From positions 806,001 through 870,000 of the forward strand of contig NZ_JAMGBC010000001.1 in assembly GCF_023516495.1 (NCBI RefSeq): 64,000 nucleotides of DNA, given 5' to 3'. Origin of the DNA: Sphingomonas anseongensis. GTDB taxonomy: Bacteria > Pseudomonadota > Alphaproteobacteria > Sphingomonadales > Sphingomonadaceae. Below are positions 56,332 to 64,000 of the stretch, piece by piece (the first letter of the stretch is position 1; each line of letters begins with the position of its first letter). The translations under genes were made by a program, and so were the position numbers. The notes beneath the pieces are model-generated. The model was not told the DNA's origin. It ran no database searches and saw nothing but the letters and a program-made list of their open reading frames with translations.

Positions 56332-56793
56332 ATGCGGATCGCGATCGCTGTCCTGGCAGCGCTATTCGTCGTCTCCTGCAACAAGGCGCCGGCTGGGCAC
56401 GAGCCCAACGGCCCGATCCGCACCGACGATGCGATCTCAAACGCCCCGGCTGATCTACCGGCACAAGTCGAAGCGGGTGAAGCCGGGGACCTTCCGCCGC
56501 CGGGTACGGTTGCGCGGTTTGTCGGCAAATGGGCCGAGGACCAGAAATCCTGCAAGTCGGCCGCCTGGCAGTTCACCGCTACGACCCTTCGAACTCCCGG
56601 CGGCACCAGCTGCAGTTTCAATCGCGTGATCGAGGTGCCGGGCGGCTACGACATCCAGGCGGTCTGTACGGCCAAGGGCGACGCAGTTTCGGATTCGCTG
56701 ACGATCCGCTTCGCCGAATCGGCAAAGGCGATGCTGTTCACTTCAAAGACGATGGGAAGTCCCGGCCTGGTCTTCTGCGGCCGCGACGCCTGA
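56332..56793 (+). CDS. Small putative lipoprotein, unknown function
   Basis: A 153-aa protein with a lipobox signal (IAVLAALFVVSC). The mature part has a Pro/Ala/Asp-rich linker and a compact domain starting FVGKWAEDQKSCKSAAWQF with four cysteines, reminiscent of small beta-barrel lipid-binding-like envelope proteins. Not recognised. It follows the copper protein after 3 bases and is probably co-transcribed. Confidence 0.72.
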   Translation: MRIAIAVLAALFVVSCNKAPAGHEPNGPIRTDDAISNAPADLPAQVEAGEAGDLPPPGTVARFVGKWAEDQKSCKSAAWQFTATTLRTPGGTSCSFNRVIEVPGGYDIQAVCTAKGDAVSDSLTIRFAESAKAMLFTSKTMGSPGLVFCGRDA

Positions 56794-56799
56794 CGCCGC

Positions 56800-57339
56800 T
56801 CAGGCTGCGGCGAGCGTGCGTTCCTTGCGCTGCTTGGCGATCTTCTTGAGGATCATCTCGCGCTTCAGGCGCGACAGATGGTCGATGAACAACACGCCCT
56901 CCAAATGGTCCATCTCATGCTGGAGGCAGGTCGCGAGCAGTCCCTCGATCACTTCCTCGTGCGGCTTGCCTTTTTCGTCGAGCCAACGCGCGCGGATTCG
57001 GTCCGGCCGCTCGACCTCGGCATATTGGTCAGGGACCGACAGGCAGCCCTCGTTATAGGGAACGTCCTGGTCGGAATGCTCGAGGATTTCCGGGTTGATG
57101 AAGACCCGCGGGTCCCTCACCGGCTCGCCGCCCTCTTCCACCGGCTCCTGTAGGTCGATCACCAGGATTCGCTTCGGAACGCCGACCTGGATCGCGGCAA
57201 GCCCGATCCCAGGCGCGTCGTACATCGTCTCGAACATGTCGGCGATGAGCGCCCGCACCTCGTCGTCCACCTTTTCGACAGGTTTCGACTTCTGCCGGAG
57301 CAACGGGTCCGGGACCTCGATTATCGAGCGAATTGCCAT
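56800..57339 (-). CDS. def: Peptide deformylase
   Basis: Removes the N-formyl group from nascent proteins. 179 aa with the three family motifs: [28 protein letters not shown] (metal Cys) and [16 protein letters not shown] (metal His and catalytic Glu). It lies downstream of recR on the same strand; fmt, which adds the formyl group, is divergent from recR. Confidence 0.97.
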   Translation of the reverse strand: MAIRSIIEVPDPLLRQKSKPVEKVDDEVRALIADMFETMYDAPGIGLAAIQVGVPKRILVIDLQEPVEEGGEPVRDPRVFINPEILEHSDQDVPYNEGCLSVPDQYAEVERPDRIRARWLDEKGKPHEEVIEGLLATCLQHEMDHLEGVLFIDHLSRLKREMILKKIAKQRKERTLAAA

Positions 57340-57370
57340 GGTGTAGATTTAAGCTTTCAGGCCCCCGGCT

Positions 57371-57967
57371 TCAAGCGACGGGACGCCGCGCACGCAAGGC
57401 TTGGGCGAGCGTGCCCTCGTCGAGGTAGTCGAGCTCGCCGCCGACGGGGAGGCCATGGGCCAGTTGGGTAAGCCGCACCGGGAAGCCCTCAAGGCGTTCG
57501 GCGAGGTAATGGGCGGTCGTTTGCCCTTCGAGTGTCGCGTTCATCGCGAGCACGACCTCGTCAATGCCGCCCTTCGAAACGCGGCTGATCAGCTGGTCGA
57601 TCGTCAAATCTTCCGGGCGAACGCCGTCGAGCGCGGAAAGACGTCCCCCGAGCACATGATAGCGGCCCGGGAACAGCCGTGAGCGGTCGAGCGCCCAAAG
57701 ATCGGCGACTTCCTCGACCACGCACAGAGACCTGTCGTCGCGCCGGGGATCACGGCAGATCCCGCACGGGTCCGACGTATCGACATTCCCGCAAGTGGAG
57801 CAGCTCGACAGAGTGTCGGCTACCGTCTTCAAAGCGGCAAGAAGCGGCTGAAGAGTGCTCTCCCGTTTCTTCATCAGATGGAGCACGGCACGGCGCGCGG
57901 ACCGCGGCCCAAGCCCCGGAAGCCGCGCCAATGCGTTGGCCAATGTCTCGATTTCCTGGCTTGCCAC
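57371..57967 (-). CDS. recR: Recombination mediator RecR
   Basis: Acts with RecF/RecO to load RecA at gaps. 198 aa, the standard length, from GTG 57967. Helix-hairpin-helix [20 protein letters not shown], a four-Cys zinc finger [16 protein letters not shown], and a Toprim domain beginning [19 protein letters not shown]. Followed by def after 31 bases. Confidence 0.96.
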   Translation of the reverse strand: MASQEIETLANALARLPGLGPRSARRAVLHLMKKRESTLQPLLAALKTVADTLSSCSTCGNVDTSDPCGICRDPRRDDRSLCVVEEVADLWALDRSRLFPGRYHVLGGRLSALDGVRPEDLTIDQLISRVSKGGIDEVVLAMNATLEGQTTAHYLAERLEGFPVRLTQLAHGLPVGGELDYLDEGTLAQALRARRPVA

Positions 57968-58015
57968 TGCTGCCGAGATAGGAATTTCGCGGCTCTCGCG
58001 CCATAGGCACCAGCA

Positions 58016-58918
58016 ATGCGGATCGTCTTCATGGGATCGCCGGATTTCGCGGTGCCGAGTCTCGACGCTTTGGTCGAGGCAGGGCACGAGATCGCTTGCG
58101 TCTATACGCAGCCGCCAAGGCCGGCCGGACGCGGAAAAGCCGAGCAGAAGACTGCGGTCCACAAACGCGCCGAGGAGTTAGGTCTCGAGGTCCGCTGCCC
58201 GCGAACGCTCAATGACTCCGAGGAGCAGGCCCGCTTCGCCGAGATTGATGCCGATTTGGCTGTCGTCGCAGCTTACGGGCTAATTCTCCCCAGGCCGATT
58301 CTCGAGGCGCCGAAGGCCGGTTGCATCAACGTTCACGCGTCGCTCCTACCCAGGTGGCGAGGCGCCGCGCCAATCCAGCGCGCCATCCTTGCCGGCGACG
58401 AAGTAACCGGCGTGACGATCATGCGGATGGAGGAAGGGCTCGACACCGGCCCGATGCTGCTGAAGCGAGAGACAGAGGTGGATCGCAAGACTGCCGGCGA
58501 CCTTACGACCGAGCTTGCCGGCATGGGCGCTTCGGCGCTGGTCGAATGGCTCGACAATCCGGCGCCGGCTGAAGCGCAGCCCGAAGACGGCGCCACCTAC
58601 GCCTCGAAGATCGACAAGTCCGAAGCGCGAATCGACTGGTCGAGGAGTTCGGAAGAAATCGAGCGGCAGGTGCGCGCCTTCGCGCCCTCGCCCGGCGCCT
58701 GGTTCGAGGCCAATGGCGAGCGAGTGAAGCTTCTCGAAGCCTCCACGGCAGAAGAGAGTTCGGCTCCTCCCGGGAAGGTGTTGGACGATTGCCTCAGCAT
58801 CGCTTGCGGCTCGGGCTATCTCCGCCCGCTAAGAGTCCAGCGCTCCGGCCGGGGCGTCATGACGCCGGGCGAGCTGCTCCGCGGTTTCGCGATTCCCAAG
58901 GGCACGATCCTCACGTGA
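58016..58918 (+). CDS. fmt: Methionyl-tRNA formyltransferase
   Basis: Formylates initiator Met-tRNA. 300 aa: opening [20 protein letters not shown], folate/active-site region [20 protein letters not shown] with [19 protein letters not shown], and a C-terminal OB-like domain ([13 protein letters not shown]). Overlaps truA by four bases (GTGA). Confidence 0.97.
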   Translation: MRIVFMGSPDFAVPSLDALVEAGHEIACVYTQPPRPAGRGKAEQKTAVHKRAEELGLEVRCPRTLNDSEEQARFAEIDADLAVVAAYGLILPRPILEAPKAGCINVHASLLPRWRGAAPIQRAILAGDEVTGVTIMRMEEGLDTGPMLLKRETEVDRKTAGDLTTELAGMGASALVEWLDNPAPAEAQPEDGATYASKIDKSEARIDWSRSSEEIERQVRAFAPSPGAWFEANGERVKLLEASTAEESSAPPGKVLDDCLSIACGSGYLRPLRVQRSGRGVMTPGELLRGFAIPKGTILT

Positions 58919-59655
58919 CCCGCTGGCGGCTCACAATCGAATATGACGGCGGGCCGTTCATGGGCTGGCAGCGGCAGGAGCATGGGCCGTCGGTGCAGCA
59001 GGCGCTCGAGGAAGCGCTCGCTCGGATGACCGGCGAGCTTCCCGCCGTCCACGGCGCGGGGCGGACCGACGCCGGCGTGCACGCGCTGGCGATGAGCGCT
59101 CACGTCGAGATCGAAAAGAACCTGACCGAGCACCGGCTGCGCGAAGGCGTGAACGCGCTGGTCAGGCCGCAGCCGATCTCGGTGCTTGCAGCGGAGCACG
59201 CGCCCGACGACTGGCACGCGCGCTTCTCTTGCGTCGGGCGGCGGTACCTCTACCGCATCCTCAACCGGCGAGCGCCCCCCGCGCTCGATCGAGGGCGGGT
59301 ATGGCACGTTGCGATGCCGCTCGACGCCCAGGCCATGGCCGAAGGCGCGGCGATGCTCGTGGGCCGCCACGACTTCACCACGTTCCGATCCGCCCATTGC
59401 CAGTCGGACAGCCCGGTGAAGACGCTCGACCGGCTGGATGTCAGGCGCGAAGGCGACGAGATCCTCATTGAAGCCGCGGCTCGAAGCTTCCTTCACCACC
59501 AGGTGCGTTCGATGGTCGGCTGCCTCGCGCTTGTTGGCCGGGGCCAGTGGAAGCCCGAGGACATCAGGGCTGCGCTCGAAGCCAGGGACCGCTCCGCGCT
59601 CGGCTTCAACGCTCCGCCGCAGGGCCTCTATTTCGTCGAGGCCATCTACCCTTAA
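58915..59655 (+). CDS. truA: tRNA pseudouridine synthase A (TruA)
   Basis: Modifies U38-40 in the tRNA anticodon arm. 246 aa from GTG 58915: [20 protein letters not shown], catalytic Asp in [14 protein letters not shown], and [20 protein letters not shown]. Its TAA shares TTAA with the convergent HdeD-like gene. Confidence 0.97.
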   Translation: MTRWRLTIEYDGGPFMGWQRQEHGPSVQQALEEALARMTGELPAVHGAGRTDAGVHALAMSAHVEIEKNLTEHRLREGVNALVRPQPISVLAAEHAPDDWHARFSCVGRRYLYRILNRRAPPALDRGRVWHVAMPLDAQAMAEGAAMLVGRHDFTTFRSAHCQSDSPVKTLDRLDVRREGDEILIEAAARSFLHHQVRSMVGCLALVGRGQWKPEDIRAALEARDRSALGFNAPPQGLYFVEAIYP

Positions 59656-60206
59656 TCGGTCTCGCTACCCTCCAGCGGTGCGGCTGCGATCAGAAGCCAG
59701 CCGGCGGCGATGAAGCTTGCCGCGAATACCCAGGCGAACGTCGCTACGATTTCGTCGGTCGTTCCGAACAGGCCGTAGATCAGCACCGCGACCGGAAGCC
59801 CGGCGAGGAGGAGAATGGCGAGGCCCAGATCCACGGCCGCCGCGAGATAGACCCAGGTGCACAAAGGCCGCGCCGAATGGCGAGCGGAGAAGAATAAGGC
59901 AGCGCTTCGAACCACCAGCCACAGGACGACGAAATTGAGAATCGTCAGGAAATTGATGTTCGGGTCGACCAGCAGCCGAAGCCCGGCAAGCACGCTCGCT
60001 AGGGCCGCTATACCCGCCGGAATGTGATGTCCGCGCCGAGCGAAGACCGCGACGAGCTCGATCGCGCCGGCCGCTGCGAGGAGCAGCCCGATGACCAAGT
60101 GCGCCGGTATATGCCGGGCGCTCGGAAGAAGCGCCGATCCGAAGGCGAGCAGGAAGATCAGTACCCCCGCAATTCGGATAATGAGCGTTCGTGTCGTGCT
60201 GGACAT
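59652..60206 (-). CDS. HdeD-like (DUF308) membrane protein
   Basis: A 184-aa protein with about six hydrophobic segments ([84 protein letters not shown]), the layout of HdeD/DUF308 proteins tied to acid resistance in E. coli. Match is by topology more than by motif. ATG 60206 has AAGG upstream. Confidence 0.68.
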   Translation of the reverse strand: MSSTTRTLIIRIAGVLIFLLAFGSALLPSARHIPAHLVIGLLLAAAGAIELVAVFARRGHHIPAGIAALASVLAGLRLLVDPNINFLTILNFVVLWLVVRSAALFFSARHSARPLCTWVYLAAAVDLGLAILLLAGLPVAVLIYGLFGTTDEIVATFAWVFAASFIAAGWLLIAAAPLEGSETD

Positions 60207-60381
60207 CGGCCTTATCCTATCCCCTTCGCCGGCGCCTGTCAGTGACGGGCTGGGCTTCGTTGGAGCACACTCGCCGCCACGTCGGACCAAACAGCAACGA
60301 GATGGTAAGCCTTTGTGTCCCAATGTGACCGTTGTGGAGGGATGCCTGGCTGGCGCCCTCGGGTGGTTTTGGGGAGTGAAG
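60207..60381. other. Intergenic region between HdeD-like and tandem PilZ genes
   Basis: 175 bases between divergent starts. No clear promoter hexamers, operator or hairpin stood out on either strand. This is one of the longest non-coding stretches in the window, and it may hold promoters of a type that I do not recognise. Confidence 0.4.
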
Positions 60382-61011
60382 GTGGAGCAACTGCCGATCG
60401 AAACGACGGTTTATTCGATGTCGGGCGAACCCCCGGTCGATTCGAACCGCCGTGCCGACGAGCGCCTTCTGACGCTCTTCCGCGTCGGCACGATCGTCAT
60501 CGGCGATAAGCGCGAACTGTGCCTGGTGAAGAATATTTCGGCCGGCGGCACCCTGATCCGGGCCTATTGCACGCTAAAACCCGACATGGCCGTCCACATC
60601 GAGCTTAAGCAGGGGCAATCCGTCCCCGGCAAGGTCACGTGGATTCGCGGAACCGACGCGGGAATCACCTTCGCCGAGCGAATCGACGTCATCGAGCTTC
60701 TGAAGTCCGGCGGCGAAGGCCCGAGGCCGCGGATGCCGCGGATCGAGGCCAAGTGCGTCTGTTTCGTTCGTGAAGGCGCGACCGTTCACCGCTCGACCAT
60801 GCACAACATCTCGCAGGGCGGGCTCAGCGTCGAGACGGCCAATTCGCTGAGGATCGGCGCGGACGTCACGGTCAGCATTCCCGGAATGGAGCCGCAGGGT
60901 GCGGTCGTTCGGTGGAAGGACGGCGACCGCTACGGCGTGAGCTTCAACAGCGTCTTGCCGCTCGCCGGGCTTGTCGCCTGGCTTCACGAACGAAGCGGCC
61001 CAATCGCCTGA
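60382..61011 (+). CDS. Tandem PilZ-domain protein
   Basis: A 209-aa protein with two PilZ-type beta-barrels. The first starts NRRADERLLTLFRVG and has LVKNISAGGTLI; the second starts PRMPRIEAKCVCF and has MHNISQGGLSV. The R-rich start plus N/D-x-S-x-x-G are the c-di-GMP-binding elements, best preserved in domain one. GTG 60382 is preferred (GGGGAG upstream). No signal or membrane segment. A c-di-GMP-responsive effector is likely; its target is unknown. Confidence 0.8.
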   Translation: MEQLPIETTVYSMSGEPPVDSNRRADERLLTLFRVGTIVIGDKRELCLVKNISAGGTLIRAYCTLKPDMAVHIELKQGQSVPGKVTWIRGTDAGITFAERIDVIELLKSGGEGPRPRMPRIEAKCVCFVREGATVHRSTMHNISQGGLSVETANSLRIGADVTVSIPGMEPQGAVVRWKDGDRYGVSFNSVLPLAGLVAWLHERSGPIA

Positions 61012-61425
61012 TCAGTCGCCGAGAGTGGTGGAACCGCCGGTCGCCCACCGCTCGATCAGCGCCCGCTCACCGCGCGTAAGCGGCTTCGGCGACAGCCCCG
61101 GCCGGCGCTTGATCTGGACTGGGTTCACGGGCTCGGGCGGCGGCACGTGCCTAAGCATTTCGCGCGGGAACAGGGGGAAATCGAACTCCAGGCCCGCGGC
61201 ATCGCCCTCCGACCAGGCAACACGGCTCGGGACGCTGAGCCCCTGCCGATGAAAAAGAACGCGGGTTCCTTCCATCGGCATATGCTCGCCCTGCACCAGC
61301 GCGCCATCCTGCGACAGATTGCGCAACAGAACGGGTAGCGAGCCGCCGGGAGTTTCCAGCGTCGCGTTGAGGAAAACGTTCGACCGGCGGTGGCGCCGGT
61401 TCTGGATCGTCAGGCTTCGATGCAT
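61012..61425 (-). CDS. Single PilZ-domain protein
   Basis: A 137-aa protein with QNRRHRRSNVFLNATLETPG and VLLRNLSQDGALVQGEHMP, the PilZ R-rich and N-x-S-x-x-G elements, followed by a basic, Pro-rich C-terminal tail (VQIKRRPGLSPKPLTRGE). ATG 61425 chosen; a TTG at 61434 is possible. Its stop abuts that of the tandem PilZ gene (TGATCA). Confidence 0.8.
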   Translation of the reverse strand: MHRSLTIQNRRHRRSNVFLNATLETPGGSLPVLLRNLSQDGALVQGEHMPMEGTRVLFHRQGLSVPSRVAWSEGDAAGLEFDFPLFPREMLRHVPPPEPVNPVQIKRRPGLSPKPLTRGERALIERWATGGSTTLGD

Positions 61426-61459
61426 CTGGCGCAATCATAGCCGCGCCGCCCGCATTCGC

Positions 61460-62113
61460 TCAGGCCGTTGTTGCCGATGTCCCTTTTCGAAACAGCAGCA
61501 TGAGGTTGTTTGCGGGCATGGCCCGAGTCGCCTCGAGCGAAAGCCCTCGCGCCTCCGCAGCGGAGGCGAAATCCTCGACCTTTCGGAGCCCCCACTGCGC
61601 GTCGCGGCGCTTCAGGTCGGCGTCGAAAGCTAGGTTGCTCGGCGCGGTGTCGATCGCCTCGGACAGCCAAGGACCATAGAGGATCAGCGGTGCTCCGCGT
61701 TCGAGCAGCCGCTCGGCGCCGTCGAGCAGGCCAATCGCTGCCTTCCAGGGGCTGATGTGTACCATGTTGATGTTGAGCAGGGCGTCGGCCGCCTCGATAG
61801 GCCAGTCGGAGTTCGAGGCGTCGATCTGCAGGGGCTCGCGGAGGTTTGGAAGCGCGGCTTCGCGAACCAGCGCCGTCACCGACCCCAGCGCGTCGACATG
61901 CACGTCGCTCGGCTGCCACTCGAGATTCGGGAAGCGCCCTGCAAAAAAAGCGGCATGCTCGCCCGTGCCGCTGGCGACTTCGAGCACCAGGCCGCCGTTG
62001 GGAAGCCATTCGGCCAGCACGTCCGCGATCGGTTCGCGATTGCGAAGCGCGGCGGGAGCGGAGCGCCGCCCCGATGCTTCCGGCGCCTCGTAAAATCGCC
62101 GTACGTCCTTCAC
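61460..62113 (-). CDS. DUF938 family, methyltransferase-like protein
   Basis: A 217-aa protein with a SAM-binding-like motif GGLVLEVASGTGEHAAFFAG, then LEWQPSDVHVDALGSV and NINMVHISPWKAAIGLLDGA, the DUF938 signature. Function unknown in bacteria. GTG start at 62113 overlaps the gcvPB stop by four bases, so it is coupled to the glycine cleavage genes. Confidence 0.85.
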   Translation of the reverse strand: MKDVRRFYEAPEASGRRSAPAALRNREPIADVLAEWLPNGGLVLEVASGTGEHAAFFAGRFPNLEWQPSDVHVDALGSVTALVREAALPNLREPLQIDASNSDWPIEAADALLNINMVHISPWKAAIGLLDGAERLLERGAPLILYGPWLSEAIDTAPSNLAFDADLKRRDAQWGLRKVEDFASAAEARGLSLEATRAMPANNLMLLFRKGTSATTA

Positions 62114-63678
62114 TCAGCGGCCTCGGCCTGCGCGGGCTCTCGATAGACCAGCACGGGCTTTCTGGCCGCGAGCGTTTCGTCGAGGCGCCGCCTGGGCGCG
62201 TAAATGGGTGCTGCCTTGAGGCTTTGGTCGCCCGACTTCGCTCGCTCGGCGATCGAGCGCATCGCGGCAATGAACTGGTCCAGAGCGGCCTTGGATTCGG
62301 TCTCGGTCGGCTCGATGAGCATCGCCCCGTGCACCACCAGCGGGAAGTACATGGTCATCGGGTGGAAGCCTTCGTCAATCAGCGCCTTGGCGAGATCGAT
62401 CGTGCTTAGGCCCTCGCCAAATCCGCGGTCGGAGAAGATCGCCTCGTGCATGCACGGCCCGCTCTTCGCGAAGGGCGCATCGAGCACGTCCTCGAGCGAC
62501 CGAAGAACGTAATTGGCGTTGAGAACCGAATCCTCGGCGACCTGGCGAAGGCCGTCGGCGCCGTGGCTGAGAATGTAGGCGAGCGCCCGGGTGAACATTC
62601 CCATCTGCCCGTGAAAGGCGGTCATCCGCCCGAAGCTCTCCGGGTGCATTTCCGCCGCGCTTTCCTCCTCCACGAGCTTGTACGTGCCGTCGGGCATCTT
62701 CGCCGCGAAAGGCAGCGGGCCGTAAGGCGCGAGCGCTTCGGAAACGACCACCGGGCCGGACCCTGGCCCGCCGCCGCCGTGGGGGGTCGAGAAGGTTTTG
62801 TGCAGATTGATGTGCATCGCGTCGATGCCGAGGTCGCCTGGACGAACCTTGCCGACGATCGCGTTGAAGTTGGCTCCGTCGCAATAGACGAAAGCTCCGG
62901 CGGCGTGCACCGCGTCGGAGATTGCAATCATGTCCGGTTCGAACAGGCCGCAGGTGTTCGGGTTGGTGATCATCACCGCCGCCACGTCGGGGCCGAGACG
63001 CGCCTTCAACGCCTCGAGGTCGACCCGTCCCGCCTTGTTCGCGGGAATGCTCTCGACCCGGTAACCGGCGAAGGCGGCGGTCGCGGGATTGGTGCCGTGC
63101 GCGCTTTCGGGCACCAGGACGACCTCGCGCTTGTCGCCGCGAGCTTCGAGAGCCGCGCGGATGCACAGAAGGCCGCAAAGCTCGCCGTGAGCTCCCGCCT
63201 TGGGGCTCATCGCCACCCCATGCATCCCGGTGAGATCGAGCAGCCAGAAGGCGAGCTCGTTGATCACCTGGAGCGCGCCCTGCACCGTCTCCTGCGGCTG
63301 CATCGGGTGAACGTCGGCGAAGCCCGGCATCCGCGCCACCTTCTCGTTGAGGCGCGGGTTGTGCTTCATCGTGCAGGACCCGAGCGGGAACAGCCCGAGA
63401 TCGATCGCATAATTCTGCCGCGACAGCCGTGTGTAATGGCGAACCGCTTCTGGCTCGGACAGGCCAGGTAGGCCGATGTCGCGATTGCGCTCCAGCCCGC
63501 CGAGGCGGCCGCCGGAGACCTTCGTGTCGGGCAGGTCGACGCCGGTCTGGTCGAGCCGGCCGCGCTCGAACAGAAGTGGCTCCTCGAGCTGAAGGGCGCG
63601 ATTGCCGGTGACGGTGCCGGCCGAACCTTGCTCGTTGGCGGGCGTCGTCGGCCGCCAGCCTGACGGATTGACGGTCAC
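62110..63678 (-). CDS. gcvPB: Glycine dehydrogenase (decarboxylating) subunit 2
   Basis: PLP-binding half of the two-subunit P protein of the glycine cleavage system. 522 aa from GTG 63678, which has GGAGGT six bases upstream and overlaps the gcvPA stop. Seen: PLGSCTMKHNPRLNEKVA, YCDGANFNAIVG, PLP Lys in INLHKTFSTPHGGGGPGSGP, and HPMTMYFPLVVHGAMLIEPT. Confidence 0.96.
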   Translation of the reverse strand: MTVNPSGWRPTTPANEQGSAGTVTGNRALQLEEPLLFERGRLDQTGVDLPDTKVSGGRLGGLERNRDIGLPGLSEPEAVRHYTRLSRQNYAIDLGLFPLGSCTMKHNPRLNEKVARMPGFADVHPMQPQETVQGALQVINELAFWLLDLTGMHGVAMSPKAGAHGELCGLLCIRAALEARGDKREVVLVPESAHGTNPATAAFAGYRVESIPANKAGRVDLEALKARLGPDVAAVMITNPNTCGLFEPDMIAISDAVHAAGAFVYCDGANFNAIVGKVRPGDLGIDAMHINLHKTFSTPHGGGGPGSGPVVVSEALAPYGPLPFAAKMPDGTYKLVEEESAAEMHPESFGRMTAFHGQMGMFTRALAYILSHGADGLRQVAEDSVLNANYVLRSLEDVLDAPFAKSGPCMHEAIFSDRGFGEGLSTIDLAKALIDEGFHPMTMYFPLVVHGAMLIEPTETESKAALDQFIAAMRSIAERAKSGDQSLKAAPIYAPRRRLDETLAARKPVLVYREPAQAEAAE

Positions 63679-64000
63679 GCGCACACCTCCTTCAACGCGG
63701 CTTCCAGCGCGTCGATATCCTCATCTGTCACCGTCTCGGTAACTGCGAGCACCAACCCGTTCGCAAGGTCGGCCGAGTCCGGATAGAGCCGCCCAAGCGA
63801 CACGCCGCCGAGAACCCCCTTCTCCACCATCGCGTGAACGGCGGGCCGGGCCTCGACCGGAAGCCGAAGCGTGAATTCGTTGAAGAAGCTGTCGTTGACC
63901 AGGCTCACGCCGGGGATCGCCGAAAGCCGGTCCGCGACCTCGCACGCGCGCGCGTGATTCAGCGAAGCCAGCTGCCTTAAGCCTTTCTCGCCGAGCAGCG
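63675..64000 (-). CDS. gcvPA: Glycine dehydrogenase subunit 1, C-terminal part
   Basis: The last 108 codons of the partner subunit; the gene continues past the window edge. Seen: LLGEKGLRQLASLNHARA, FFNEFTLRLP, GGVSLGRLYPD and ALEAALKEVCA at the end, typical of the GcvPA C-terminal domain. The stop overlaps gcvPB (GTGA). Confidence 0.92.
   Translation of the reverse strand, partial: LLGEKGLRQLASLNHARACEVADRLSAIPGVSLVNDSFFNEFTLRLPVEARPAVHAMVEKGVLGGVSLGRLYPDSADLANGLVLAVTETVTDEDIDALEAALKEVCA

Overview
The window reads as GC-rich, densely packed chromosomal DNA from an alphaproteobacterium, most likely a sphingomonad. The evidence is a CckA-ChpT type phosphorelay, a pckA / chvI-chvG-hprK-rapZ-EIIA-HPr cluster, LexA sites of the GTTC-N7-GTTC type, a two-subunit glycine dehydrogenase (gcvPA/gcvPB) and a PspF/sigma-54 psp locus. 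No prophage, insertion sequence, CRISPR array, tRNA or rRNA gene was seen. Operon genes mostly overlap by 1-4 bases. All twelve convergent gene pairs meet with a gap of 6 bases or less. Layout: 1-3.3 kb holds the end of a probable mtaB, then ftsY, yciB and an ABC exporter pair. 3.3-7.7 kb holds sodB, pspF, and divergently pspA-pspB-pspC followed by four small one-helix proteins that repeat the PspB/PspC tail motif. 7.8-10.8 kb holds sufE, a thioesterase, a J-domain protein, the RNase P RNA gene, a small exported protein and an AmpD-like amidase. 10.8-16 kb is a chemotaxis operon (cheA-W-Y-B-R) without receptor or flagellar genes. 16-20.8 kb holds an acyltransferase, chpT, rluD, rpoH and yihY. 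20.9-30.6 kb holds an EF-G-like GTPase with altered G motifs, then a surface-glycan region: a MOP-type flippase, two tandem ELM1-family proteins, a putative glycosyltransferase, and kdsA, a HAD protein, kdsB and kdsD for CMP-Kdo supply. 30.7-34.6 kb holds a DAACS transporter, a Tat-exported M24 peptidase and an MFS exporter. 34.6-40.7 kb holds recA with a LexA box, a FAT-GUY-like response regulator, cckA and an M13 peptidase lipoprotein. 40.8-48.4 kb holds a sulfotransferase-like protein, a DUF2062 protein, smpB, dapA, slt, greB, an unknown protein and pckA. 48.5-54.4 kb holds chvI-chvG-hprK-rapZ-EIIA-ptsH, a TrmH methyltransferase and two small envelope proteins. 54.4-64 kb holds rmuC (with a LexA-type site), a cysteine-rich four-helix copper protein, recR-def divergent from fmt-truA, an HdeD-like protein, two converging PilZ genes, a DUF938 protein, gcvPB and part of gcvPA. 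How it fits together: several parts concern envelope stress and surface construction (psp, ChvG/ChvI with a partial PTS, rpoH, the Kdo region, slt and the amidase). Others are cell-cycle phosphorelay (cckA, chpT), DNA damage (recA, rmuC, recR) and translation initiation (fmt, def, truA). The best candidates for something undescribed are the extended psp array (6595-7746) and the tandem-ELM1 / Kdo glycan region (23005-30593).
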